A stretch of DNA of 64,000 nucleotides from Allopontixanthobacter sediminis (GCF_009828115.1 NZ_WTYL01000004.1:1-64000); one strand, 5' to 3'; positions 1-9,298 are shown, counted from the first letter of the stretch. Made by a program: numbers and translations. The notes: generated by a model from the letters alone, not told the origin.

Positions 1-66
1 GAGATCGAGTTCGACTATCTCGAGCGGCTTCTTCGCTTCGAAGGCAACGGCGGCGCGGGTCTTCAT
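1..66 (-). CDS. S-(hydroxymethyl)glutathione dehydrogenase / class III alcohol dehydrogenase, N-terminal fragment
   Basis: Only the first 22 codons lie in the window; the gene continues beyond base 1. The reverse strand from the ATG at 66 reads MKTRAAVAFEAKKPLEIVEL and on, which matches the very conserved N-terminus of zinc-dependent class III alcohol dehydrogenases (FrmA/AdhC family). These oxidise the glutathione adduct of formaldehyde in the cytoplasm. The call rests on this short stretch alone, with no catalytic residues visible. Confidence 0.7.
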   Translation of the reverse strand, partial: MKTRAAVAFEAKKPLEIVELDL

Positions 67-118
67 GGGGCAGGATTACTCCGTTTTAAGTATCGCGAGG
101 TTTCGATTGGCGGACGGG

Positions 119-1549
119 TCAGGATTCGTGGATGGTCTTGGTAACCATACAAGCGCTTACCCCTTCGGCGCCGTCTTCGCTACCGTGACCTGACCATTTA
201 ACCCCGCCAAAGGGTGCGTCGACCGCGCTGACCGACGCGCCGTTGATCGCCACCATTCCCGCCTCGATCTCCTCAACCAAACGGCGGCGGCGGGCGGGGC
301 TTTCGGTCCAGGCGTAGGCGGCAAGGCCGTAGGGCAGCCGGTTGGCTTCCGCGATCATCTCCGCTTCGCCGGCGTAGGAATTGAGCAGCGCCACCGGACC
401 GAAGGGCTCCTCGTTCATGATCTCGGCATCTTCGGGAATATCGCTGAGTACCGTTGGCGCATAGAAGAAGCCCTGGTTACCGACGCGTTCGCCGCCAGTG
501 TGAAGCGTGGCCCCGTGTTCGACGGCATCCGCGACCTTCTTGGCCAGTCCCTCGGTGCCGCGGGCGTTGGCCATCGGTCCCATCTGTGTGCCATCTTCAA
601 GGCCGTTGCCCAGCTTGATCGCCTTGGCACGTTCCACGAAACCGTCGCGGAACCGGTCATAGATCGGCGCTTCCACCACGAAGCGGGTGGGGCTGACACA
701 GACTTGACCGGCATTGCGGAACTTGGCCGGGACCATGGTGTCCAGCACTGCATCGACATCGGCATCGGCGAATACCAGCACCGGGCCGTGACCTCCCAGT
801 TCCATGGTGGTGCGCTTCATGTCCTCGGCGGCCAGTTTCGCGAGATGCTTGCCCACTACGGTCGATCCGGTGAAGCTCAATTTGCGGATCACGGGCGAAC
901 CGAGCAGATGGCGGCTGACCTCGTCAGGCACTCCGAACACAACCTGGCAAACCTCGGGCGGCAGACCGGCGTCGAGCAGCGCCTGGACCACGGCGATGCC
1001 GGCGGCGGGGGTTTCTTCCGATGGCTTGACGATTACCGAACAGCCCGCCGCGATCGGTCCGCCGACCTTGCGCGCGACGTTGATTGCCGGAAAATTCCAC
1101 GGCGCGAAGGCGGCGACCGGCCCGACCGGCTCGTGACGCACTTCGGTGCGGCTGCCTGCCGGGCGAACCAGCGTGCGGCCATAGTTGCGTTTGCATTCGC
1201 CCGCATAGAATTCGAACAAGCTGGCGCAGTACATCACCTCGCCTTTCGCTTCGGCCAGCGGTTTGCCCTGTTCGCGGGTCATCATCCAGGCAATATCCCC
1301 GGCGCGTTCGCGCAGTAGCTTGGCCGCGCCGGTGAGTGCCGCGGCGCGCTTGTCCGCGGGAGTGGTCCGCCAGGTGCGAAAGCCCTTCGCCGCATTATCC
1401 AGCGCCGCGTCGAGGTCCGACGAGCTGGCCAGAGGCAGCTTGCCGAGCACTTCGCCCGTTGCCGGATCGATCACCTCGTCCGTATCGCGCCCGTCGCCTG
1501 AAATCTGCCTGCCGCCGATCAACATGTGGAGTGCGGGATAGGTGTTCAT
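119..1549 (-). CDS. NAD(P)-dependent aldehyde dehydrogenase, succinate-semialdehyde dehydrogenase type
   Basis: A complete 476-residue aldehyde dehydrogenase, the usual length for the soluble family. Visible landmarks are the catalytic Asn in APWNF (N152), the cofactor-loop FTGST at 226-230, the general-base Glu in MELGG (E250) and the nucleophile Cys in NAGQVC (C284). The overall style is close to GabD-like semialdehyde dehydrogenases, so oxidation of succinate semialdehyde or a similar short aldehyde to the acid is likely, but the substrate cannot be fixed from sequence. The ATG at 1549 is preceded by a GGA-containing ribosome site. It is co-oriented with the class III alcohol dehydrogenase just downstream (about 50 bases), so the two may be cotranscribed in aldehyde detoxification. 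Confidence 0.88.
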   Translation of the reverse strand: MNTYPALHMLIGGRQISGDGRDTDEVIDPATGEVLGKLPLASSSDLDAALDNAAKGFRTWRTTPADKRAAALTGAAKLLRERAGDIAWMMTREQGKPLAEAKGEVMYCASLFEFYAGECKRNYGRTLVRPAGSRTEVRHEPVGPVAAFAPWNFPAINVARKVGGPIAAGCSVIVKPSEETPAAGIAVVQALLDAGLPPEVCQVVFGVPDEVSRHLLGSPVIRKLSFTGSTVVGKHLAKLAAEDMKRTTMELGGHGPVLVFADADVDAVLDTMVPAKFRNAGQVCVSPTRFVVEAPIYDRFRDGFVERAKAIKLGNGLEDGTQMGPMANARGTEGLAKKVADAVEHGATLHTGGERVGNQGFFYAPTVLSDIPEDAEIMNEEPFGPVALLNSYAGEAEMIAEANRLPYGLAAYAWTESPARRRRLVEEIEAGMVAINGASVSAVDAPFGGVKWSGHGSEDGAEGVSACMVTKTIHES

Positions 1550-1674
1550 CGGCGGTTCCTTATGCAGTGCCCGTGGGCGGGCTTGTAACGGGTGATGCGG
1601 GGGAGATAGGGTGGACTGGCCCGAATGCTACCCGGTTTGCTCCGGTTAAGGTGGCAACCGATAGGAATGTCTTC

Positions 1675-2058
1675 ATGAAAATGCCGATTGCCTCACTCGC
1701 CCTGCTGTTCCTGCCTGCCCTTGCGGCTGCGCAACCCGCCCCGGGTCCAGCGGTCAAGCCGCTCAGCCTGGAAAGCCGCACCGCGCTGCGGTGTTCCGCC
1801 GCGTTTGCGCTGGTTGCGGACGGACAGGCGCGGTCGGACAAGGATGCACTGGCGTATCCGGCGCTGGGCCAGCGTGGCCGGGAGTTTTTCGTGCGGGCCA
1901 GCGCGCGGGTGATGGACGATACCGGGATGGACCGCGACGCGGTGGCCGCCGCGCTCATGACGGAGGCGCAGCGCCTATGGGCCGCCGGGGGCTTTACGGG
2001 CGAGATCGACCAGATCATGCCGTCCTGCCTCCTGCTGCTCGACACATCCGGCGCCTGA
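1675..2058 (+). CDS. small exported protein of unknown function
   Basis: I do not recognise a family. The ATG at 1675 gives 127 residues with a clear signal peptide: MKMPIASLALLFLPALAAAQ, likely cleaved after AAA near residue 19. The mature part is alpha-helical in appearance, with two Cys (in LRCSAAF and PSCLLLLD) that could form a disulfide in the periplasm, and a single low-complexity Pro/Ala linker after the signal. The same frame is open further upstream, but that stretch overlaps the divergent aldehyde dehydrogenase and lacks a signal peptide, so the internal ATG was chosen. The gene stands alone between the aldehyde dehydrogenase and the GST. Confidence 0.6.
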   Translation: MKMPIASLALLFLPALAAAQPAPGPAVKPLSLESRTALRCSAAFALVADGQARSDKDALAYPALGQRGREFFVRASARVMDDTGMDRDAVAAALMTEAQRLWAAGGFTGEIDQIMPSCLLLLDTSGA

Positions 2059-2126
2059 TGCGCAATTGCCCACAATTTTTGCGGCAGGCATCCCACTGAC
2101 GGTGGACGCTGGCCGCGCCTTGCGGC

Positions 2127-2810
2127 ATGAGCGGCGCCATGTGGCGTCTCCATCAATTCCCGCTGTGCCCGTTCAGTCGCAAGGTCCGGTTGCTGATGAG
2201 CGAGAAGGGCATCGGCTACGATTTGTGGCGGGAGAATCCGTGGGAAGGCAATGACGAGTTCTTCACGCTTAACCCTGCCGGCCGGACGCCGGTATTGCAC
2301 GACCCGGAAAAGAACATCATCCTCGCGGACAGCCGCGCGATTTGCGAATATTTCGAAGAAACCGTCCAGAAGATGCCGATGATCAACGGCACGGTCACGG
2401 GCCGCGCCGAAATCCGCCGGCTGGTGGCTTTGTTCGACGAGAATTTCTATCACGATGTCACCGCGCCGCTACTGAACGAAAAGATGCGCAAGCGCCTCGT
2501 TCACCGGCAGCCGCCCGACAGCCGCGCGATCCGCGAGGCGATGAAGATGGCGCACGGTCACCTCGACTACATCGATTACCTGATCGACACCCGCCCGTGG
2601 CTGGCCGGATCGACCATGAGCATGGCCGACCTTGCGGCTGCCGCGCAGATATCGGTCGCGGATTACCTCGGCGGGATCGACTGGACTGGTCACGAACAGA
2701 CGCGGGGCTGGTACGCCGTGTTCAAAAGCCGCCCCAGTTTCCGTCCGCTGCTGTCGGAACGGATGGAAGTGATCCAGCCGCCCGCGCATTATGCGGATAT
2801 CGACGGGTAG
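2127..2810 (+). CDS. fzlA: GST-fold protein, probable FtsZ-binding FzlA
   Basis: A 227-residue glutathione S-transferase-like protein. It has an N-terminal thioredoxin-like domain (LCPFSRKVRLLMSEKG; NPAGRTPVL with the cis-Pro; DSRAICEYFEE) and an all-alpha C-terminal domain (WLAGSTMSMADLAAAA). The C-terminal tail, SRPSFRPLL...PPAHYADIDG, resembles what I recall of Caulobacter FzlA, a GST-like protein that binds curved FtsZ filaments and is needed for constriction; in that protein the extreme C-terminus is important. If so, it acts at the division site rather than in detoxification. A second ATG at 2139 (MWRLHQF) is an equally plausible start. It is followed 45 bases later by msrB. The family call is secure, the FzlA assignment is inference. 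Confidence 0.78.
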   Translation: MSGAMWRLHQFPLCPFSRKVRLLMSEKGIGYDLWRENPWEGNDEFFTLNPAGRTPVLHDPEKNIILADSRAICEYFEETVQKMPMINGTVTGRAEIRRLVALFDENFYHDVTAPLLNEKMRKRLVHRQPPDSRAIREAMKMAHGHLDYIDYLIDTRPWLAGSTMSMADLAAAAQISVADYLGGIDWTGHEQTRGWYAVFKSRPSFRPLLSERMEVIQPPAHYADIDG

Positions 2811-2855
2811 AATTCCGGGATGTCTCGCCCCATATCCGGGCCAAAGGAGATCCAT

Positions 2856-3260
2856 ATGCCCGACAAACTCGAACTCACCGAAGCCGAATGGCGCGAACGT
2901 CTGACGCCGGAACAATACCATGTCATGCGCGAAGGCGGGACGGAGCGGGCGTTCACCGGTGCGCTGGAGAAAAACAAGGCGACGGGCGAGTATCACTGCG
3001 CCGCCTGCGGGCAATTGCTGTTCACCAGCGATGCGAAATACGAGAGCGGCTCGGGCTGGCCGAGCTTCACCGTACCCGCCGATTCCGACGCGGTGGAGCA
3101 GGAACGCGACACCTCCCATGGCATGGTCCGCATCGAGGCGAAATGCAGCCGGTGCGACAGCCATCTGGGGCACATCTTTCCCGACGGGCCTTCACCCGAA
3201 GGCACGCGCTATTGCATGAACAGCGCTTCGCTTGATTTCGTACCGGAAGACGACGCCTGA
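2856..3260 (+). CDS. msrB: peptide-methionine (R)-S-oxide reductase MsrB
   Basis: 134 residues reducing methionine-R-sulfoxide in proteins, a cytoplasmic repair enzyme that uses thioredoxin. The zinc site is complete (C48, C51 and C97, C100 in two CxxC pairs). The catalytic Cys lies in RYCMNSASL (C120), and SGSGWPSF is the family substrate-pocket signature. The ATG at 2856 was chosen because AAAGGAGAT lies six bases upstream; a longer in-frame start at 2820 would add 12 residues that do not look like the family. Its S-epimer partner msrA is also in this window (18.4 kb) but not linked to it. Confidence 0.95.
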   Translation: MPDKLELTEAEWRERLTPEQYHVMREGGTERAFTGALEKNKATGEYHCAACGQLLFTSDAKYESGSGWPSFTVPADSDAVEQERDTSHGMVRIEAKCSRCDSHLGHIFPDGPSPEGTRYCMNSASLDFVPEDDA

Positions 3261-3391
3261 GATCGGCGCGGACGGCGTTCCCTGCATTTGCCGTTCACGC
3301 GCGGTTACAACTCGCCTATGCACCCTCATGATGAATTGAACCGTCCCGCAGACAGTGCGTACGGCGGATCGTGAAAAGGTAATCGAAACCC

Positions 3392-5587
3392 ATGGCAAGG
3401 CGGGGTAGTCGGCGGCGTTTTCTGAAACGGGGAACGAGTGAAATGCCGGCGAAGAAAGAGCGCGGATGGTTCGCACGCTGGTTCCGCCGCTTGGTCCTGT
3501 CCGGGGTGATCGCCAGTGTCCTGGGCGTAATTTTCCTCGGCCTCGCGGTGCTCTTCGCCGCGCGTTCGTTGCCGAGTTACGGCCAGCTTCGCGCGACGCA
3601 GAACGCCCAGACGATCGTGGTCCGTGCGCGTGACGGTACGCAGATTGCGGAACTTGGCCCCAGTTTCGGCAAGTGGCTCGACAGCAGCGAAATCCCCGAG
3701 GTTATGAAAGAGGCCATGGTCGCGGTGGAGGATCGCCGCTTCCGTTCGCATTTCGGGATCGATCCGATCGGCCTCGCGCGGGCGACCTATGTCTGGGCGA
3801 CCGGCACCAAGCGGTTCGGCGCGACGTCTACCATCACCCAGCAGCTGGCGCGCAATATCTTCCTCAATTCCAACCGGACTCTGGACCGCAAGCTGCGTGA
3901 AGCGGTGCTGGCGATGGCGCTGGAATCGAAGTTCTCCAAGGAACAGATCCTCGAGCTGTATCTCAACAAGGTCTATTTCGGCGGCGGCGCCTACGGCATC
4001 GACAGCGCCAGCCGCAAATTCTTCAGCCACCCGGCAACCGATTTGAGCACCGCCGAGGCCGCGATCATCGCCGGCCTGGTGAAGGCACCGTCCCGCTACT
4101 CACCCACCGCCGATGTGCAGGCCGCCGTCAGCCGCGCCAACGTGGTGCTGCGGCTGATGCGCGAACAGGAACGCATTTCCGCCAGCGAAGCCGATGTTGA
4201 TGTTTCGGCGGTCAAGCTGAAGGAAGACCGGGCGCAGAATTCGGTCCGGTATTTCACCGACTGGGCGCTGCCGCAGCTCGATTTGCTTCTGCCCGAAACA
4301 TTCGAGCCGATCGAGGTTTGGACCACCATCGACATCGGGATGCAGCAGGCCGGCACCGCGGCGATCAAAGCCAATGTGCCCGGCAACACGCAGGGCGCGC
4401 TGGTCAGCCTCGACCGTGACGGCGCGATCCTGGCGATGGTGGGCGGCACCGATTACGTATCCACCAGCTATAACCGCGCCACCGACGCGCTGCGCCAGCC
4501 GGGGTCCGCCTTCAAGCTGTTCGTCTATCTGGCGGCTCTGGAAGCCGGCTATACGCCGGAAGACCGGGTGAAGGACGTGCCGGTCACGATCGACGGCTGG
4601 AGCCCGCGCAATTCGGGCGGTTCCTATGCTGGCGAAATGGATGTGCGCACCGCCTTCGCCTATTCGAAGAACACGGTCGCGGCGCAATTGGGCAACGAGG
4701 TTGGTTTCGGGACCGTGGCATCGATGGCACGGCGGTTCGGCATAACTTCGCCCATTTCAACCTTCCCTTCGATGGTGCTGGGCAGTTCCGAGGTCCGCCT
4801 GATCGACATGACCCGCGCCTTCGCGTCGGTGTCCGAAGGCGGAACATCGGTGGAGCCGTACGGTATCGTCAAGGTGACTACTTCAGACGGGGACGTACTG
4901 TACCAGCATGAAGACGCACGCCGAACGCAGCTGGTGCCGGAATATGTCGCTGCCGGGATCACCGACCTGCTGCAGACTGCAGTCAACACCGGAACCGGGA
5001 AGGCCGCGCAGATCGGCCGGCCTGTTGCCGGGAAGACCGGCACCACCAGTTCCAACAAGGATGGCTGGTTCGTCGGCTTCTCCAGCGGGATTACTACGGG
5101 CGTGTGGATGGGCAGGGACGATGCCAAGGCAGTCGCCGGCTTGCAGGGCGGACGCGCGCCGGCCCAGGCCTTCGCAGCGTTCATGCGCTATGCGGTAAAG
5201 GACCGTCCGATCACCAAGTTCGATACCGAATTGCAGCTGCCGGAATGGCAGCTCGAGCCGGACGAGGAGTATTACTACGGCGATCCGGATGATTATTATT
5301 ACGTCGACGAGCAGGGCAACCTGATCGAGCCGGGTCGGCTCCAGCCGGAACCCGGCACGCTGCCATTCCCCGTCGAGGGCGAGAATATCCCCGGCGTACA
5401 GCCGCGCCGCGAAGGTGACCCTGCCGAGGCGGCCGATGGCGCGCCGCAAGCCGCCAGTGACGATTTCCTCAACCGCGCGACGGGCCGCGGCCCCGGACAA
5501 ACGAGGCCCCCGCCGACGACGAATTCGCGGCGCGTGCCGCAACCGGGGCAGCCCGACCAGATGCCCGCGCCCGGGCAGCAGAACTAA
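3392..5587 (+). CDS. class A penicillin-binding protein, PBP1A family (bifunctional glycosyltransferase/transpeptidase)
   Basis: 731 residues. A basic N-terminus and one membrane anchor (about 34-57) precede a GT51 glycosyltransferase domain with catalytic Glu in VEDRRF (E113) and the QQLARN motif. The transpeptidase follows with SxxK in PGSAFKLF (S372), SKN in YSKNTVA and KTGTTS. It polymerises and cross-links peptidoglycan in the periplasm. The C-terminus after the transpeptidase is unusual: an acidic, tyrosine-rich run (DEEYYYGDPDDYYYVDE) and then about 90 Pro/Gly/Arg-rich residues, likely disordered. The start is uncertain: ATG 3443 (MPAKKERGWF) also has a purine-rich leader. The gene ends at a shared terminator facing the Do protease. 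Confidence 0.93.
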   Translation: MARRGSRRRFLKRGTSEMPAKKERGWFARWFRRLVLSGVIASVLGVIFLGLAVLFAARSLPSYGQLRATQNAQTIVVRARDGTQIAELGPSFGKWLDSSEIPEVMKEAMVAVEDRRFRSHFGIDPIGLARATYVWATGTKRFGATSTITQQLARNIFLNSNRTLDRKLREAVLAMALESKFSKEQILELYLNKVYFGGGAYGIDSASRKFFSHPATDLSTAEAAIIAGLVKAPSRYSPTADVQAAVSRANVVLRLMREQERISASEADVDVSAVKLKEDRAQNSVRYFTDWALPQLDLLLPETFEPIEVWTTIDIGMQQAGTAAIKANVPGNTQGALVSLDRDGAILAMVGGTDYVSTSYNRATDALRQPGSAFKLFVYLAALEAGYTPEDRVKDVPVTIDGWSPRNSGGSYAGEMDVRTAFAYSKNTVAAQLGNEVGFGTVASMARRFGITSPISTFPSMVLGSSEVRLIDMTRAFASVSEGGTSVEPYGIVKVTTSDGDVLYQHEDARRTQLVPEYVAAGITDLLQTAVNTGTGKAAQIGRPVAGKTGTTSSNKDGWFVGFSSGITTGVWMGRDDAKAVAGLQGGRAPAQAFAAFMRYAVKDRPITKFDTELQLPEWQLEPDEEYYYGDPDDYYYVDEQGNLIEPGRLQPEPGTLPFPVEGENIPGVQPRREGDPAEAADGAPQAASDDFLNRATGRGPGQTRPPPTTNSRRVPQPGQPDQMPAPGQQN

Positions 5588-5616
5588 GGCGATCGCCGAT
5601 CAGCTTTGGACGCAAA

Positions 5617-5653
5617 AAGGCCCCGCACGGGTTAACCGGCGGGGCCTTATTTT
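5617..5653. terminator. bidirectional intrinsic terminator between PBP1A and Do protease genes
   Basis: A perfect 10-bp stem (AAGGCCCCGC at 5617-5626 with GCGGGGCCTT at 5639-5648) is flanked by an A-run on the left (5614-5618) and a T-run on the right (5650-5654), so it can terminate the two convergent genes in both directions. The loop itself contains the palindrome GGTTAACC. Confidence 0.85.
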
Positions 5654-5658
5654 TCGTG

Positions 5659-7206
5659 TCAGCGCCGTGCGAAACGGATCGACGTGTAGACCGGCGGGTT
5701 ACCGCGCCGCTGGAACCGCAGGAACAGGGCCTCGCGCCCGCTATCCTTTGCTTCCTTAGCCAGCCGTTCCAGGTCGGCGGGGCTGGTCACCGATTTGTAA
5801 TTGGCAGACAGGATCACGTCCCCGCGCCGCAGGCCCTTGGTCCCGGCGTCGGAATTTGGATCGACCGCCGCCACGACCACGCCCTGCGTCGTTCCGGGGA
5901 GCCCCAACTGACCGGCGATTTGCTGCGTCAGCGGAATGACCTGGAGCCCAAGCGATTCCTCGAGCATGCCGCTGGACTGGCCTTCCGGCATAGGCGTTTC
6001 CGCATCGGGATCGAACGCGGGTTCTTCCGCCAGTTCTTCCTCCGTCGGGAACTGGCCGACTGTCAGGGTGACGGTCCGCCGGGTACCTTCGCGGTAGAGT
6101 TCGACCGGGATCCGCGTGCCCGGAGCGATGTTGGCAACCAGGAACGACAACGTCTGGTCCGACGTGATTTCCTTGTTGTTGACCTTGGTCACCACGTCGC
6201 CCGGCTCGATCCCGGCAGCAGCTGCCGGCGAATCGTCGCGCACGACCTGGACGATCTCGCCGCGATTCCTCGGCAAGCCCAGTGCGTTCGCCATGTCGGC
6301 GCTGACCGGCTGGATGCTGACCCCGAGATAGCCGCGTTCGATCCGCTTGCCGGATTTCAGCTGTTCCACGATCGGCGCCGCGACGTCTGCGGGAATGGCA
6401 AAGCCGATCCCGACGTTACCGCCCGATGGCGAGAAGATCGCGTTGTTGATGCCGATCACGTTGCCCTGCATGTCGAACAACGGACCGCCGGAATTGCCCC
6501 GGTTGATGCTGGCATCGGTCTGCAAGTAGCGATCATATGCGCCGCCGCCTGCGTTGCGATAGACCGCCGAGACGATTCCGCTGGTGACGGTGCCGCCCAG
6601 TCCGAAGGGATTGCCGATGGCAATAACCCAGTCGCCAACCCGGGCCTGCGCCGAATCGCCGAACTTCACGAACGGGAAGGGCTCTCCGCGGTTGATCTTG
6701 AGCACCGCGAGGTCCGATGCTGCGTCGTTGCCGATCAGCTTGGCAGGATATTCGGTGCCGTCGGGCATGGTGACGGTGATTTCTTCCACCGTACCGCGGG
6801 GTCCATTGCTATCGCTGGGCGGGCTGATCACGTGGTTGTTCGTAACCACGTAGCCATCGGCCGAGACGATGAAGCCCGAACCAAGCGACTGCGCTTCGCG
6901 AGTGATCGGTTCCTGGGGCTGGGCGCCGCCGCGCTGGCCAAACAGATCGGCGAATGGCGTACCCGCGAACGGATTGGCGCTACGCTGGACCTCGACCCGC
7001 TGGCGGGTGGAAATGTTGACCACGGCAGGCTGCAGCTGCGCCGTCAGATCGGCGAAGCTTTCCGGCGCACCGGCGCGCGGAACCGCGCGCTCCATCTGCA
7101 GGCCTTCGTTCTGGGCAACTTGCGCACCGGCGGGAAATCCGGTGACCAGGGAAATCGCCGCGCCGCCGACCAGCAGCGCTGATGTCAATCCGTAAGCATA
7201 TCGCAC
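5659..7206 (-). CDS. Do-type periplasmic serine endoprotease (DegP/HtrA family)
   Basis: From the GTG at 7206 the product is 515 residues. It has a signal peptide or anchor (YGLTSALLVGGAAISLVTGFPAGAQ), a trypsin-like domain with the triad H125 (TNNHVI), D165 (ASDLAVLK) and S239 (RGNSGGP), then two PDZ domains (around GYLGVSIQPV and GVVVAAVDP). It is a periplasmic quality-control protease/chaperone. The GTG was preferred over an ATG at 7269 because AAGAGGAA lies just upstream and the signal peptide then starts immediately. It follows hflK-hflC on the same strand after a 130-base gap, the common alphaproteobacterial order hflK-hflC-degP. Confidence 0.93.
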   Translation of the reverse strand: MRYAYGLTSALLVGGAAISLVTGFPAGAQVAQNEGLQMERAVPRAGAPESFADLTAQLQPAVVNISTRQRVEVQRSANPFAGTPFADLFGQRGGAQPQEPITREAQSLGSGFIVSADGYVVTNNHVISPPSDSNGPRGTVEEITVTMPDGTEYPAKLIGNDAASDLAVLKINRGEPFPFVKFGDSAQARVGDWVIAIGNPFGLGGTVTSGIVSAVYRNAGGGAYDRYLQTDASINRGNSGGPLFDMQGNVIGINNAIFSPSGGNVGIGFAIPADVAAPIVEQLKSGKRIERGYLGVSIQPVSADMANALGLPRNRGEIVQVVRDDSPAAAAGIEPGDVVTKVNNKEITSDQTLSFLVANIAPGTRIPVELYREGTRRTVTLTVGQFPTEEELAEEPAFDPDAETPMPEGQSSGMLEESLGLQVIPLTQQIAGQLGLPGTTQGVVVAAVDPNSDAGTKGLRRGDVILSANYKSVTSPADLERLAKEAKDSGREALFLRFQRRGNPPVYTSIRFARR

Positions 7207-7336
7207 TGGGTTAAATTCCTCTTCTTTGGTGAGCGAGCGGGCGACACTGCGCCCGGCACGACTTTCCACAATTACAGCCCAAGCGCCCTGAACACCGATT
7301 GAACGACAGTTGTAATCGGTTCAGCGGCTGGACAGA

Positions 7337-8188
7337 TCATTGCCCGTTGCGGAACTGCCGCAGATATTCATTATCGGGCGACAGGATGATCTGGCTCTGG
7401 CCCTGACCCTCGCCCTTGGCGAAGGTCGTGTCATAGCTCTGCATTGCGCGGTAGAAATCATAGAAGCCCGGGTCCTTGCCGAAACTGTCGGCATAGACCC
7501 GCGCCGCTTCCGCATCGGCTTCAGCGCGAATGACACGGGCGTTGCGTTCGCCCTGTGCACGGATGGTCCGCGCTTCACGTTCACGGTCGGTCTTCATTCG
7601 CCGAAACGCGGATTCAAGCGGCGTGCCATCGGGCAGATCGGTCCGCTTGATCCGCACGTCGATCACCTGAGCGCCGTATTCGCGCGCCTGCACATCCAGC
7701 TTTTCGCGGATGTTCGACATCGCCTGGCCGCGTTCCGCCGTCAGCAGGCTGGCGAAGGTGCGCCGACCAAGTTCCTGACGCAGGACCGAGTTGAGGATCG
7801 GTTCCAGCTGGGTACGCACGCCGTCAGTGGTGCCGGCGGTTTCCACCATCAGCACCGGGTCGATGATCCGGAACCGGGCGTAGGCGTCCACCAGCAAGCG
7901 TTGCTGGTCACTCGACAGGACTTGTTCGCGCTCCATATCAAGATCGAGGACGCGCTTGTCGACGAACTGGACCTGTTCGACCAACGGGATTTTCAGGACC
8001 ATGCCGGCCCCGGTTTCACCGTAGGGTTGGTCCGCTTCGAAGCGGTTGATCACGCGGACCGGCTCACCCGTTCGCACGACCACGGCCTGCTGTTCTTCTG
8101 GCACGATGACCACGGACATAAGCAGCACGATAATCACGGCAGCGACGGCCATGATCGAGAGCTTATGGTTTTCCCAGATATTTTCCAT
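7337..8188 (-). CDS. hflC: HflC, FtsH protease modulator subunit
   Basis: 283 residues with one N-terminal membrane segment (about 10-30, SIMAVAAVIIVLLMSVVIV) followed by a periplasmic SPFH/band-7 domain (EEQQAVVVRTGEPVRVI... to the EAEAARVYADSF coiled region). HflC and HflK form the large cage that encloses and restrains FtsH in the inner membrane. The start lies three bases after the hflK stop, so the two are translated as a pair. Length and domain order are ordinary for the family. Confidence 0.95.
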   Translation of the reverse strand: MENIWENHKLSIMAVAAVIIVLLMSVVIVPEEQQAVVVRTGEPVRVINRFEADQPYGETGAGMVLKIPLVEQVQFVDKRVLDLDMEREQVLSSDQQRLLVDAYARFRIIDPVLMVETAGTTDGVRTQLEPILNSVLRQELGRRTFASLLTAERGQAMSNIREKLDVQAREYGAQVIDVRIKRTDLPDGTPLESAFRRMKTDREREARTIRAQGERNARVIRAEADAEAARVYADSFGKDPGFYDFYRAMQSYDTTFAKGEGQGQSQIILSPDNEYLRQFRNGQ

Positions 8189-8191
8189 GAC

Positions 8192-9298
8192 TTACTGTCC
8201 CTGTTCGGAAGTGGCTGGCGCGCGTTCTTGCGCACGCTGGCGAATTTCCGGCAATGGCAGATAAGTCTGTACCCCGCCGGATTCGACGATCGTCTTGTCC
8301 GTCTGGCTCAGCACACGCTCCATCGTTTCGTAATACAGCCGCCGCCGGGTAACTTCCGGAGCCTGGCGGTATTCCTCGTAAACCTTGTCGAAGGCGATGG
8401 TTTCACCCTGCGCCCGCTCGAGGATCTGCTGCGCGGTACCCCGCGCGGTGTTCACCGCCGCATCGGCGTCCTGTTCTGCCACGGTGACGTCCTTGAACGC
8501 CTCGTTCACTTCGGCGGGCGGGTCGGTCTTGGCAATTTCGACACCTTGCACCGCGATACCCGAACGGTAGGCGTCCAGCACGGCTTGCATCCGGGTCCGA
8601 ACCCGCTGTTCGATTTCTGCACGGCCCGCGCCGGAGAAGGTCTCGTCCAGCGTACGTTCTGCAACCGAGGCGCGCATTGCGGCTTCAGCCACTTCGCGAA
8701 CCGTCTCGTCGGGTTCGGCCAACTGGAACTGGTATTGCTTCAGATCCTTGATGTTCCAACGAATGAGATAGGACAGGTCCACCAAATTCTGGTCGCCGGT
8801 GAGGATCAGTTTCTGCTCCCCGCCTTCCGGTATCCGTTCGGACCGGATGGTGCTGACCTGCTCGACGCTGACGTTCTGGAACGGCCAGGGGGCGGAGAAA
8901 TTGGTACCTGGCTGTAGGGTCCCCGAATATTTGCCGAAGGTCGTGACGATACCCTGTTCTTTCGGTTGGACGAAATGGACCGAGCTCATCAGGAGCCAAG
9001 CGACCACCACCACCAAAGCTACAATCGGGAGCCAGCTTTTGCCGCCGGGGCGCTGGGGCATGCGGAAATTCGGGCCGCCGGGACCGCCGCCGCGCCGCGG
9101 GCCTTCGGGGCCGCGGTTCTTGAAAATATCTTCGATCTTGGCCGAACGCCGCGCGTCGTCGCCGCCCGAAGGAAGCCACGGGTTGCGCGGGCCACCGGGT
9201 TTGCCGCCGGCCTTCTTGCCGTCATCACCATCGCCGGCGCCTCCATCTCCGGAGGCACCGCTGCCCTTGTTTCCGCCCCATGGGCTCTTGCCAGCCAT
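8192..9298 (-). CDS. hflK: HflK, FtsH protease modulator subunit
   Basis: 368 residues from the ATG at 9298 (MAGKSPWGG). A cytoplasmic Gly/Pro/Asp-rich N-terminal tail of about 85 residues leads into one membrane span (SWLPIVALVVVVAWLLMSSV), then a band-7 domain (VQPKEQGIVTTFGKYSGTL). An in-frame ATG at 9340 would add 14 residues; 9298 was preferred because MAGKSPWGGN is the usual HflK opening. First gene of the hflK-hflC pair and divergent from mrp across 115 bases, which must hold both promoters. Confidence 0.94.
   Translation of the reverse strand: MAGKSPWGGNKGSGASGDGGAGDGDDGKKAGGKPGGPRNPWLPSGGDDARRSAKIEDIFKNRGPEGPRRGGGPGGPNFRMPQRPGGKSWLPIVALVVVVAWLLMSSVHFVQPKEQGIVTTFGKYSGTLQPGTNFSAPWPFQNVSVEQVSTIRSERIPEGGEQKLILTGDQNLVDLSYLIRWNIKDLKQYQFQLAEPDETVREVAEAAMRASVAERTLDETFSGAGRAEIEQRVRTRMQAVLDAYRSGIAVQGVEIAKTDPPAEVNEAFKDVTVAEQDADAAVNTARGTAQQILERAQGETIAFDKVYEEYRQAPEVTRRRLYYETMERVLSQTDKTIVESGGVQTYLPLPEIRQRAQERAPATSEQGQ

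Noticed and set aside
5656-7182. 508-codon plus-strand frame
   Set aside because: Mirror of the Do protease gene, which has a full catalytic triad and signal peptide.
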